Assembly: GCA_934569045.1 (NCBI GenBank)
Contig: CAKTJX010000037.1
Span: 1 to 21,821 of the forward strand
DNA length: 21,821 nucleotides
Source of the DNA: an uncultured Oscillospiraceae bacterium
GTDB taxonomy: Bacteria; Bacillota; Clostridia; Oscillospirales; Oscillospiraceae
Direction: 5' to 3'
Every line of letters starts with the position of its first letter. Within the stretch, counting starts at the first letter, position 1. Positions 14,439 through 21,026 of the stretch are shown piece by piece. The translations under genes were made by a program, and so were the position numbers. The notes below the pieces were generated by a model. That model was not told the DNA's origin. It saw only the letters and a list, made by a program, of their open reading frames with translations, and made no database searches.

Positions 14439-15731
14439 TTATCGGCGCAGTCCCTTTGGATAGTGATTTTTGATCTGGCGGCCATCGCCCTTGCCCCAGC
14501 CGATGCTGTAGCCGTCTACGGTGACCAGGCACCAGCCCTTTGCCGTGTCCGGGAGTACGTCGCCGTGGAGGTAGGCCTGGATTTCCGGCCCGGCAGAGGA
14601 GAGCAAAACCGTCTGTCCCGCGTCCTTTGACCAGAGGGCCAGGGCATGGGCCGGCTCCAGGCGGTCCTTTTTCAGCTCCCCCAGCTCCAGACCGGGCCGC
14701 AGAACCCGCAGGCCCTTCAGCGCGGGCGCCTTTTCCGGCATCCAGTACAGCCGGTCTCCAAAGCACAGGGCCTCCCCCGCCGGGAGGCGGATGCCCGCCT
14801 GGGCGGCAAATTCCAGCCAGGGCTTCGGCAGCTTTTGCCCGCTTTCCAGCGGAATCTCCGGTTCTTCCCCCTCCAGCTTACGCAGCACCGCACCAAAATG
14901 TCCCTCGCCCAGCATCTTGTGGGGCCACATCCGGTAGGAGCCGGTTCCCCCCGGCTCAAACCAGGGGGCATCCACCGCCTCCGGGCGGAATTCCGGGTGC
15001 CGCTCCAGGAAGGCGGCCACAGCCTGCTCGTCCTCCTCCGGGGCAAAGGTGCAGGTGGAATACACCAGCCGCCCGCCGGGCTTCAGGAGCTTCGCGGCGT
15101 TGTCCAGAATCTCTGCCTGCCGGGCGGCGCACATCTCCACGGTTCCCTGGCTCCAGTCGGTGACTGCCGCCTCCTCCTTGCGGAACATGCCTTCCCCGGA
15201 GCAGGGGGCATCCACCAGCACCCGGTCAAAGAAGCCGGGCAGGCGCTTGGCCAGATTTTCGGTTTTCTCGTTGGTCACAATGGCGTTGGCCACGCCCATG
15301 CGCTCGATGTTCCGGGAAAGGATTTTTGCCCGGGCGGGGCTGAATTCGTTGGCAAGCAGCAGCCCCATTCCCCGCATCCGTCCGGCAATCTGGGTGGTTT
15401 TCCCACCGGGGGCGGCGCAGAGGTCACAGACGGTTTCGCCAGGCTGGGGGTCCAGCAGGGCCACGGCGGACATGGCGCTGGCCTCCTGCAAATAGTATAC
15501 CCCGGCCTCATGATAGGGGTGCAGCCCGGGCCGGGCAGTGGGGTTATAGTAATACCCCATGGGCTCCCAGGGCACCGGCGCGCCCAGAAAGGGCAGGGCG
15601 GGAACCGTGTCACATTTCAGCGGGTTCAACCGCAGCGCCACCGCCCGCGGCCGTTCCAGACTCGCCAGAAAGGCAGGATATTCCGCCCCAAGCTGCCGCT
15701 CCATTCGTTTCAAAAATGCTTCCGGAAGCAT
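14439..15731 (-). CDS. rsmF: RsmF/YebU-type rRNA cytosine-C5 methyltransferase
   Basis: A protein of 430 residues of the NOL1/NOP2/Sun family, which methylates C5 of cytosine in 16S rRNA using S-adenosylmethionine. Motifs: SAM-binding DLCAAPGGKT (103-112), motif IV VDAPCSGEGMF with Cys177, and motif VI YSTCTF with catalytic Cys227. The C-terminal 150 residues form the RsmF-type RNA-binding region and end in GWGKGDGRQIKNHYPKGLRR, characteristic of the RsmF rather than the RsmB branch. The ATG at 15731 has AAAGGAGACC directly upstream. It lies upstream of murA in the same direction, but murA has its own promoter. Confidence 0.93.
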   Translation of the reverse strand: MLPEAFLKRMERQLGAEYPAFLASLERPRAVALRLNPLKCDTVPALPFLGAPVPWEPMGYYYNPTARPGLHPYHEAGVYYLQEASAMSAVALLDPQPGETVCDLCAAPGGKTTQIAGRMRGMGLLLANEFSPARAKILSRNIERMGVANAIVTNEKTENLAKRLPGFFDRVLVDAPCSGEGMFRKEEAAVTDWSQGTVEMCAARQAEILDNAAKLLKPGGRLVYSTCTFAPEEDEQAVAAFLERHPEFRPEAVDAPWFEPGGTGSYRMWPHKMLGEGHFGAVLRKLEGEEPEIPLESGQKLPKPWLEFAAQAGIRLPAGEALCFGDRLYWMPEKAPALKGLRVLRPGLELGELKKDRLEPAHALALWSKDAGQTVLLSSAGPEIQAYLHGDVLPDTAKGWCLVTVDGYSIGWGKGDGRQIKNHYPKGLRR

Positions 15732-15735
15732 AAAA

Positions 15736-15780
15736 GGTCTCCTTTGGGTTGATTTTTGCTATCATACCACAAAGGAGACC
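15736..15780 (-). promoter_or_regulatory. Extended -10 promoter of rsmF, framed by an 11-bp inverted repeat
   Basis: The reverse strand has TGGTATGAT (15769-15761), an extended -10 box, with no good -35 box. It is framed by GGTCTCCTTTG (15736-15746 on the + strand) and CAAAGGAGACC (15770-15780), a perfect 11-bp inverted repeat with a 23-base gap. One arm is the ribosome binding site of rsmF. Confidence 0.55.
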
Positions 15781-15804
15781 GGTTTTCCAGATGGGGAGGA
15801 AGAT

Positions 15805-15953
15805 AAATTGGGGTTTGTGGAAGTAATTGTGTGCCCGGTTGAACGTATACCCTCAAAAAAGGAGCCCCAACCTTCCCCAAGGGGAAGGTTGGGGTTTCCT
15901 TTTTAGGTTATACGCTCAATCGGGCGCTCTTTTACTTCCACAAACCCCAATTT
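15805..15953. mobile_element. Palindromic MITE-like element, 149 bp
   Basis: The two ends are imperfect inverted repeats of about 45 bp; the outermost 22 bases (AAATTGGGGTTTGTGGAAGT and two more) are identical, and GCCCG, TTGA and CGTATA match further in. The centre is a near-perfect palindrome: CCCCAACCTTCCCC/GGGGAAGGTTGGGG (15865-15894) flanked by AAAAAGGA/TTCCTTTTT. There is no transposase, so it would move in trans. The centre shares the CCTTCCCCAAGGGGAAGG motif with the repeat cluster near 4214-4515. The T-runs beside the central stem would also terminate transcription both ways. No target duplication is clear. Confidence 0.75.
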
Positions 15954-15980
15954 GACAAAACTGAACATATGTGCTATTTT
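15952..15980 (+). promoter_or_regulatory. Promoter of the fibre-lysin cassette
   Basis: TTGACA, a 17-base spacer, then TATTTT. The first bases of the -35 box coincide with the right end of the adjacent MITE-like element. Confidence 0.65.
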
Positions 15981-16005
15981 ATACGCGAGGGTTGAAAAAA
16001 AGAAA

Positions 16006-16042
16006 CCAATCCGGTGGACAACTGCTGCGCTCACCGGATTGG
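16006..16042 (+). promoter_or_regulatory. Leader hairpin before the fibre-lysin cassette
   Basis: CCAATCCGGTG and CACCGGATTGG form a perfect 11-bp stem with a 15-base loop. It ends about ten bases before the GGAGG of the first gene and has no T-run, so it is not a terminator. It could stabilise the mRNA or bind a regulator. Confidence 0.6.
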
Positions 16043-16067
16043 GAGACCCGGAAAAGGAGGGAGAAAA

Positions 16068-17189
16068 TTGCCGGAAATTCAAATTGCGGTGCGGGACAAG
16101 ATTGCGACCCAGGCAGATCACACGGTTTATGTCTGCGGCTGCGGCGACTATGCGGTATTGTTTGATTTTGACTCCGAATGGGAGCAAACAGACCGGAAGA
16201 CTGCCCGGTTTCAGACGGAGAACGGGTATACGGATGTGCTGTTTCTGGGAAACCGCTGTCCTGTTCCGGTGATCGGCAATGCCAGGCGGCTGGAGGTTGG
16301 CGTGTTCGCGGAAAATCTGCGCACCACCACCGGGGCACGGGTGGCGGTGCGGCAGAGCATCCGCAGCCAGTGGGGGCCCCCGGAGGACCCCAGTCCCAGC
16401 CTCTATGACCAGCTGCTGGAGGCCATGGCGGACACGGGACTGGATCTGAAGGAACTGCCGGACGGCGTGGAGCTGATTGTCCGCTACCGGGGTGGGGAGC
16501 GCCGGGCATTTCTGCGGCACAGCGAGGTTTATGTGGGCCCGGGGGAGATGCCGGAGGGCTACCGGGTGCAGCTGGACCCCGGCCAGAGCCCGCCGCTGCT
16601 GCGGGTAAAGGATCTGGATGGAAACCTGTACCCATTGGAATCCATTCGGGGCGAGAAGGGAGAGAAAGGAGACAAGGGCGACAAAGGTGACCCAGGGCCC
16701 CAGGGGCCGAGGGGCGATGTGGGAGAACACGTTGTCCGCAGTATCAACGGCGTGTCCCCGGACGAGGCCGGAGCGGTCAATCTGACCGCGGACAGCGTTG
16801 GCGCGCTGGCGGTCAAAGGCGGCACCATGCAGGGGGCGATTTCTATGGGGGGCTTCGCCCTGACCAATCTGGCAGCGCCCCAGGGGGCGTCCGACGGTGC
16901 AACCAAAAGCTATGTGGACAGCCGCCGAAGGGTGCTGACGGCCACGGTTTCCACAGACTGGACCGGCAGCGGCCCTTATATCCAGTATCTGTCCATGCCG
17001 GAACTGCTGGATTCGGATACGCCCCATGTGGCCCCGGTCTACGATGGAAACGCCGCCACGGCCCTATCCCAGCGGGATGCCTGGAGCTGTGTTTCCCAGG
17101 TGGAGGCGCGGAGCGGGCAGCTGGTGCTGACCTGCCTGGAGGAAAAGCCCACAATGGCGATTTCTATTCTGGCGGAGGTCAACCGATGA
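16068..17189 (+). CDS. Phage-like tail fibre/baseplate protein with collagen-like repeat
   Basis: A protein of 373 residues. The N-terminal part (1-125) has the look of Firmicute phage fibre or baseplate proteins: FDSEWEQTDRKTARF, DVLFLGNRCPVPVI, VGVFAENLRTTTGARV and PSPSLYDQLLEAM. Residues 195-218 or so are eight Gly-X-Y triplets (GEKGEKGDKGDKGDPGPQG and on), a collagen-like triple-helix spacer common in phage fibres. Then comes SINGVSPDEAGAVNLTADSV and a stretch ending in GGTMQGAISMGGFALTNLA and SDGATKSYVDS, typical tail-fibre repeats. The start is TTG 16068 with GGAGGGAG upstream; no ATG is nearby with an SD. It opens the cassette and probably attaches the fibre to a particle. Exact family not resolved. 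Confidence 0.8.
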   Translation: MPEIQIAVRDKIATQADHTVYVCGCGDYAVLFDFDSEWEQTDRKTARFQTENGYTDVLFLGNRCPVPVIGNARRLEVGVFAENLRTTTGARVAVRQSIRSQWGPPEDPSPSLYDQLLEAMADTGLDLKELPDGVELIVRYRGGERRAFLRHSEVYVGPGEMPEGYRVQLDPGQSPPLLRVKDLDGNLYPLESIRGEKGEKGDKGDKGDPGPQGPRGDVGEHVVRSINGVSPDEAGAVNLTADSVGALAVKGGTMQGAISMGGFALTNLAAPQGASDGATKSYVDSRRRVLTATVSTDWTGSGPYIQYLSMPELLDSDTPHVAPVYDGNAATALSQRDAWSCVSQVEARSGQLVLTCLEEKPTMAISILAEVNR

Positions 17190-17205
17190 GACGGGAGGTG
17201 GAACC

Positions 17206-17517
17206 ATGATCCAGGGCACCACACCGACACTGACGGTGCATCTTACGGAGCCCGCCCCGGATCTGACAGCCCAGAAGCGTGTGAGCCTGACTCTGGCCCA
17301 GGGGGACCGAACCCTGACGGTCAAATCGCCGGACCCACGGCTGGAGGTGGCGGAACGATCTGTGCGGCTGACCCTGACCCAGGAGGAGACGCTTCGGTTC
17401 GCTCCCGGCGCGGTGCAGCTTCAGCTGCGGTGGCTGGAGTACAGCGGCGGGGCGGGGGCGTCCCGGATTGGTGTGGTCATGAACCGGGGGCTGCTGAGAA
17501 AGGAGGTTCTGCGGTGA
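17206..17517 (+). CDS. Small phage-cassette protein, unrecognised
   Basis: A protein of 103 residues, MIQGTTPTLTVHLTEPAPDL and on, alternating polar and hydrophobic as in a beta-sandwich, with TLTVKSPDPRLEV and a final GVVMNRGLLRKEVLR. I do not recognise a named family. Its size and position between two fibre genes suggest a baseplate or fibre adaptor. SD GGGAGGTGG precedes the ATG; its TGA overlaps the GTG of the next gene. Confidence 0.75.
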   Translation: MIQGTTPTLTVHLTEPAPDLTAQKRVSLTLAQGDRTLTVKSPDPRLEVAERSVRLTLTQEETLRFAPGAVQLQLRWLEYSGGAGASRIGVVMNRGLLRKEVLR

Positions 17518-17804
17518 TTTTTCCGGAGGCGTATCTGGAGACGGAGGAGCTGCCAGAGGTGGAGCTGAAGACCGCGGAAGCGTTCCGGCAGCTGGAGCAG
17601 GACTACAACAAACTGCGCAATCTGCCGCGGCTCAATGGAAGCGTGATCCGGGGAGACGTGGCAGAGCAGGACCCCACGGTCCCTGCCTGGGCGAAAAATC
17701 CGGTGAAACCGGAGTATACCGCTGAGGATGTGGGGGCTGTGGCGGAAAAGGATCTGGGTGCGCTGTCTTTTGCGGACCTGGAGACAATGTGGGAATTGAT
17801 TTGA
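17514..17804 (+). CDS. Small phage-cassette protein, unrecognised
   Basis: A protein of 96 residues starting with GTG, which overlaps the previous stop codon (GTGA), with AAAGGAGG upstream. It contains LEQDYNKLRNLPRLNGSVIR and PAWAKNPVKPEYTAEDVGAV, a motif found near the joints of phage fibre proteins. It ends in ALSFADLETMWELI; a related ending (LTEDDLAAMWGA) closes the next protein, suggesting a shared docking tail. Function unknown; probably a fibre component. Confidence 0.75.
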   Translation: MIFPEAYLETEELPEVELKTAEAFRQLEQDYNKLRNLPRLNGSVIRGDVAEQDPTVPAWAKNPVKPEYTAEDVGAVAEKDLGALSFADLETMWELI

Positions 17805-17818
17805 ATAAGGAGGAAGCA

Positions 17819-18553
17819 ATGGTATACAAATTTTTAAACAGCACGGGGGCCCAGTGGATTCTCACCAAGCTGAAAACCGGCCTCTCCGGCAAGGTGGACA
17901 AGGTATCCGGCAAGGGGCTTTCCACCAACGATCTGACGGCAGCGCTGAAAAAGAGCTATGACGGGGCCGTTACCGATGTGGCGAACCTGAAGAAGGTGGG
18001 TGCGGAGAAGAACACCATTGTGGGGGTGAAGGTCAACGGCACGGCCATGACCCCGGATTCCAGCCGGAATGTGGATATCACGGTGCCCACGGATGCCCAG
18101 ATTGGCAGCAAAATTGAGGGTTACGGGTATCAGACGGCGGACCAGGTGGAGAAGACCGTTACGGACAAGGGCTACCAGACGGCGGACCAGGTGAACACCA
18201 CCATCAACGGGAAGGGCTACCAGACAGCTGCCCAGGTGAATACCATCGTGACCGGCAAGGGCTACCAGACCTCCAGCCAGGTGCAGGCGGCCATTAACAG
18301 CGCTTTGGGCGGCATTACCGGCATTGATATCCAGGTGGTTGATTCCCTGCCCACCACCGGCACGAAGGGTGTTATCTACCTGGTGGCTCATTCCCATGGG
18401 GACAAGGACAACTACGATGAATATGTCTGGGTTGCCAGCTCCAAGGCCTATGAGAAGATCGGCAACACCGATGTGGATTTGAGCGCCTACGTCAAGAGCA
18501 GCGACATTACGGAGCTTACGGAGGACGACCTTGCCGCAATGTGGGGTGCGTAA
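17819..18553 (+). CDS. Phage-like tail fibre protein with 15-residue tandem repeats
   Basis: A protein of 244 residues. Residues 102-161 are four tandem 15-residue repeats of the form (Y/K)GYQT(A/S)xQVxxxxxx: YGYQTADQVEKTVTD, KGYQTADQVNTTING, KGYQTAAQVNTIVTG, KGYQTSSQVQAAINS. Such repeats form trimeric fibre shafts. Before them is VGVKVNGTAMTPDSSRNVDI; after them VVDSLPTTGTKGVIYLVAHS and YDEYVWVASSKAYEKIGNTD, a module common in Firmicute phage fibres. It ends LTEDDLAAMWGA, similar to the end of the previous protein. The ATG at 17819 follows AAGGAGG. No enzymatic motif is seen; the role is likely receptor binding or fibre shaft. Confidence 0.82.
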   Translation: MVYKFLNSTGAQWILTKLKTGLSGKVDKVSGKGLSTNDLTAALKKSYDGAVTDVANLKKVGAEKNTIVGVKVNGTAMTPDSSRNVDITVPTDAQIGSKIEGYGYQTADQVEKTVTDKGYQTADQVNTTINGKGYQTAAQVNTIVTGKGYQTSSQVQAAINSALGGITGIDIQVVDSLPTTGTKGVIYLVAHSHGDKDNYDEYVWVASSKAYEKIGNTDVDLSAYVKSSDITELTEDDLAAMWGA

Positions 18554-18568
18554 AGAGGGAGGTGCGCC

Positions 18569-18919
18569 ATGGGTTACACATGGTCCGACAAGGCGGTGAG
18601 GTGGCTTTCCAGCAAGGTCGCCGCGGACCTTGCCGGAAAACAGGGCAAGGCGCTTCGCTTTACGAATATCTCGGTGCCAACGTCCGCCTGGAAGACCGCC
18701 GCCGCGTCCAGCTGTGACGGGGTACGGACGAAATATGCGAATGTGGCCCTCTCCGGCGTGACCGCGGATATGGTGCCCCAGGTGGTATTTCCGCCCGTGC
18801 ACATCGAGAGCCTCAACCTGTCGCCCATTGTAAGGACGATTGACGGGGGCATCCAGATTTACGCCGAGACAGCGCCCACGGGGGCAATTACGATTCCCAC
18901 GATACTGTGTTGGAGGTGA
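18569..18919 (+). CDS. Small fibre-associated protein, unrecognised
   Basis: A protein of 116 residues, MGYTWSDKAVRWLSSKVAAD at the start, then a beta-rich part with PPVHIESLNLSPIVRT and ending in AITIPTILCWR. No named family is recognised. Its place between two fibre-like genes, with GGGAGGTG before the ATG, suggests a tail accessory or fibre-tip component. Confidence 0.72.
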   Translation: MGYTWSDKAVRWLSSKVAADLAGKQGKALRFTNISVPTSAWKTAAASSCDGVRTKYANVALSGVTADMVPQVVFPPVHIESLNLSPIVRTIDGGIQIYAETAPTGAITIPTILCWR

Positions 18920-18923
18920 GAAA

Positions 18924-19718
18924 ATGATTGGATTTACAAACGCCGGAGGCGGCGTTGACCGGCTGAATATGCGTGTGTTCGGGAGCACGTCCGCCCCGGC
19001 CAGTCCGAAGGAAAATGATATCTGGATTAAGACCAGCGCCGCAATTCTCAACTGGCGGATTACGAACGTGACAAGCCCCGGCGCAACAAGTCCCAACGGG
19101 CTTGTCTACATCGTGGCTGTGACGGACGGTGACCGGGTCAGCACAGCCAATCTGCCCACGCTGAATGTGGGAAAGAACAACAAAATCCTCTTGAATTTCC
19201 GGGGGTGCTTGCAGCTGATTTCCGGGGAATGGAAGTCCATGGATGCCTACTGCTATAAAAGCGGGGTCTGGGTGCAGTTCTCCAGCACCTGGGACGGAAC
19301 GCTGTACAATGCGGGAGAGCAGTATACGGACCGCACCGGGGGCTGGATGGTCCGGCTGAAGGGCGCAAGCGGCGGCACACTGACCCCGGCGCTCCACGGC
19401 TATGCGGAAAAGGCCGTCACCATGACGACACTCGGGAAGGTTGATCTGACGGGTTTTTCCAAGCTGAATTTCGCGGGCTACGGATGGGAAGACAGCAGCG
19501 GCGGCAGGGACAAGGTCCACTGTATTGTGGACACGGCCCAGATCAACCCGTCAAACCAAAGCTTCCCAAGCGGTGTCGCGCGGCTGGACTTCAGCGGCAG
19601 TGAAACATCGGGGACTTACGCCCTGGATATCAGCAAACTGTCCGGCTCCTATTACGTCGGGTTCTATGCTGTGCGAAATGAGAACAAAATCCATATCGAC
19701 AAGGTTTGGCTGACGTAA
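18924..19718 (+). CDS. Probable phage-like fibre or receptor-binding protein
   Basis: A protein of 264 residues. The N-terminus MIGFTNAGGGVDRLNMRVFG with APASPKENDIWIKTS is a repeated theme of Firmicute phage tail proteins (a short anchor followed by an N-D-I-W-I-K-T strand). The C-terminal half is beta-rich with LDISKLSGSYYVGFYAVRNE and ends IHIDKVWLT, resembling a carbohydrate-binding jelly-roll tip. The ATG at 18924 follows TTGGAGGTGA; the frame is open further up, but that part overlaps the previous gene. It is the likely distal, host-contacting protein of the cassette. No catalytic motif is visible. Confidence 0.75.
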   Translation: MIGFTNAGGGVDRLNMRVFGSTSAPASPKENDIWIKTSAAILNWRITNVTSPGATSPNGLVYIVAVTDGDRVSTANLPTLNVGKNNKILLNFRGCLQLISGEWKSMDAYCYKSGVWVQFSSTWDGTLYNAGEQYTDRTGGWMVRLKGASGGTLTPALHGYAEKAVTMTTLGKVDLTGFSKLNFAGYGWEDSSGGRDKVHCIVDTAQINPSNQSFPSGVARLDFSGSETSGTYALDISKLSGSYYVGFYAVRNENKIHIDKVWLT

Positions 19719-19731
19719 CGGGGGTGAGGGT

Positions 19732-20067
19732 ATGAAAATCTATATTGATTCGGATTTTAAGTGCTTCACCGCCTCCGGGGACGGGCTGACCGAGGTGGAG
19801 ACGGACTTCTTTGACGGGAAGTGCGCGGCCTACATCAAGGGCTATCGGTTCGTGCCGGAAGGACAGAGCTGGACGCGGGAAGACGGCGAGGTGTTCGCCG
19901 GGGAGATGGCGAGCCCCTGGAAGGACTGGGAGGAACTGGACGATGTCCAGAGGGAATACGAGCGGGAGCAGCATGACGCACTCGTTTCGCAGAATGAAGA
20001 GCTGGTAAACACCATTGCCGATATGGTGGAGGAGGTTTACCAAAGTGATTTGGAGGAAATGGAATGA
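19732..20067 (+). CDS. Small acidic phage-cassette protein
   Basis: A protein of 111 residues, strongly acidic, starting MKIYIDSDFKCFTASGDGLT, with FFDGKCAAYIKGYRFVPEGQ and a C-terminal helix rich in Glu (QREYEREQHDALVSQNEELV) that may form a coiled coil. Small proteins of this kind follow fibre genes in many Firmicute prophages, where their role is unclear. The SD is GGGGGTGAGGG before the ATG. Confidence 0.72.
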   Translation: MKIYIDSDFKCFTASGDGLTEVETDFFDGKCAAYIKGYRFVPEGQSWTREDGEVFAGEMASPWKDWEELDDVQREYEREQHDALVSQNEELVNTIADMVEEVYQSDLEEME

Positions 20068-20108
20068 TTTCCATTAACTTAAATATTTTTACATGGAGGA
20101 AATTCGTT

Positions 20109-20273
20109 ATGTACAAGTCTATGAAGACCCTGATCACCAAGCATTTTTACAAGACCGCCGAGGCGGCCCAGAAGAAGCTGGACGTTTTCTACGCAGTGAA
20201 CCGCCTGACCGACGATGAGTACACCGAGCTGACAGCCCTGGTGGAGACGGTTTACGGCGGTGAGGCGGCGTGA
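20109..20273 (+). CDS. XkdX-like small phage protein
   Basis: A protein of 54 residues, MYKSMKTLITKHFYKTAEAA, then QKKLDVFYAVNRLTDDEYTE and a helix ending in VETVY. Size, helical character and place between fibre and lysin genes resemble the XkdX group of B. subtilis PBSX-type elements; the match is by layout rather than clear identity. The ATG at 20109 follows GGAGGAA; an in-frame ATG at 20064 lies across the end of the previous gene with no good SD. Its TGA overlaps the lysin GTG. Confidence 0.65.
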   Translation: MYKSMKTLITKHFYKTAEAAQKKLDVFYAVNRLTDDEYTELTALVETVYGGEAA

Positions 20274-20848
20274 CGGTTCGGCAGATCCAATGCCTGCTGA
20301 CGTACCTGGGGTATGACCCCGGTGCCATCGATGGCGCCAACGGCAGGGCGACCCGGGCGGCGGTGCTGGCGTTCCAGCGGCAGGAGGGGCTCCAACAGGA
20401 TGGCATCCCTGGCAGCGCAACCCAGGCGGCCCTCCGGGAGGCGGTGTTTCAGGACCGCCTTCGGAAGGATCAGTCCCCCCAGACCGGAAACGCGGGGGAC
20501 TTCTGGAAGGAGATTCGCTATTTTTCCAGAACGGAGCCCTATATCGCCTGCTCCTGCGGGCGCTGCGGCGGCTTCCCGGCAGAGCCCAGTGAACGCCTCA
20601 TGCGTCTGGCGGACCGGGTGCGGGAGCAGGCCGGCGCGGCCATGGTCCCCAGTAGCACTGTCCGCTGCGCCGCCCACAACGCCGAGGTCGGCGGCGTCAG
20701 CAATTCTCGGCATCTGCTGGGAAAGGCCATGGACTTTTCTATCCGGGGCTGGCCCGCGGAAAGAACCCTGTCCTTGGTTCGGGAGCAGCAGGGCGTGCAC
20801 TACGCCTATGCCATCGACGGCAGCCATGTGCATATGGACGTAGAGTAA
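20270..20848 (+). CDS. Endolysin-like protein: peptidoglycan-binding domain plus M15 peptidase
   Basis: A protein of 192 residues from a GTG that overlaps the previous stop (GTGA). Residues 2-55 are a peptidoglycan-binding domain 1: IQCLLTYLGYDPGAIDGANG, then AVLAFQRQEGLQQDGIPG. Residues 83-192 are a zinc peptidase of the M15_3 type: YFSRTEPYIACSCGRCGG, then SRHLLGKAMDF with His148 and Asp155, and HVHMDVE with His186 and His188, which complete the metal site. Such enzymes cut peptide cross-links of the cell wall. There is no signal peptide and no holin gene beside it, so release would need a holin elsewhere or particle-borne delivery. It is the last gene of the fibre cassette. Confidence 0.9.
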   Translation: MTVRQIQCLLTYLGYDPGAIDGANGRATRAAVLAFQRQEGLQQDGIPGSATQAALREAVFQDRLRKDQSPQTGNAGDFWKEIRYFSRTEPYIACSCGRCGGFPAEPSERLMRLADRVREQAGAAMVPSSTVRCAAHNAEVGGVSNSRHLLGKAMDFSIRGWPAERTLSLVREQQGVHYAYAIDGSHVHMDVE

Positions 20849-20855
20849 ATTTTTT

Positions 20856-20889
20856 GGGTACGCCGCAAAAGCAGCGTACCCATTTTTTA
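20856..20889 (+). terminator. Terminator of the fibre-lysin cassette
   Basis: GGGTACGC (20856-20863) pairs with GCGTACCC (20874-20881), followed by ATTTTTT. It begins seven bases after the lysin stop codon. Confidence 0.88.
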
Positions 20890-20895
20890 AAATTC

Positions 20896-21026
20896 GTCCC
20901 GCAGGGACACCATAACCGCCCAAAGGGCGATTTCACCCGGCCGCAGACTGGATTTTACCTGCCTACAGGCAGATTTCACCCAGCCGCAGGCTGGATTTCA
21001 CCTGGGCTGCTTGTCAAAGCAGCCCA
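20896..21026. repeat. Tandem array of six mini-hairpins with a shared ATTTCACC spacer
   Basis: Six short palindromes recur every 20-23 bases: GTCCC-gca-GGGAC (20896), CGCCC-aaa-GGGCG (20917), CCGGCC-gca-GACTGG (20937, one mismatch and one G-U), CTGCCT-ac-AGGCAG (20959), CCAGCC-gca-GGCTGG (20980) and TGGGCTGC-ttgtcaaa-GCAGCCCA (21003). Stem sequences differ but stay self-complementary, while the linker is nearly constant: ACCATAAC after the first, then ATTTCACC, ATTTTACC, ATTTCACC, ATTTCACC. The last hairpin overlaps the stop codon of the rhodanese gene. The array lies between convergent genes. It is not a CRISPR: the conserved part is only eight bases. Confidence 0.75.

Noticed and set aside
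15903..17027. 374-residue reverse-strand open frame over the first fibre gene and part of the MITE-like element
   Set aside because: It starts within the fibre gene, ends in the repeat, and shows no domain features; the forward frame has SD, promoter and fibre motifs.
17834..19096. 420-residue open frame on the reverse strand across the fibre genes
   Set aside because: It is antisense to genes with good SD sites and recognisable fibre motifs; its own sequence is the low-complexity type expected from GC-rich antisense frames.
16068..20848. Diversity-generating retroelement acting on the fibre genes
   Set aside because: No reverse transcriptase, no template/variable repeat pair and no adenine-biased variable C-terminus could be seen in the window.
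20896..21026. Possible CRISPR array
   Set aside because: The constant part is only about eight bases and the variable parts are palindromes rather than unique spacers; no cas gene is present.
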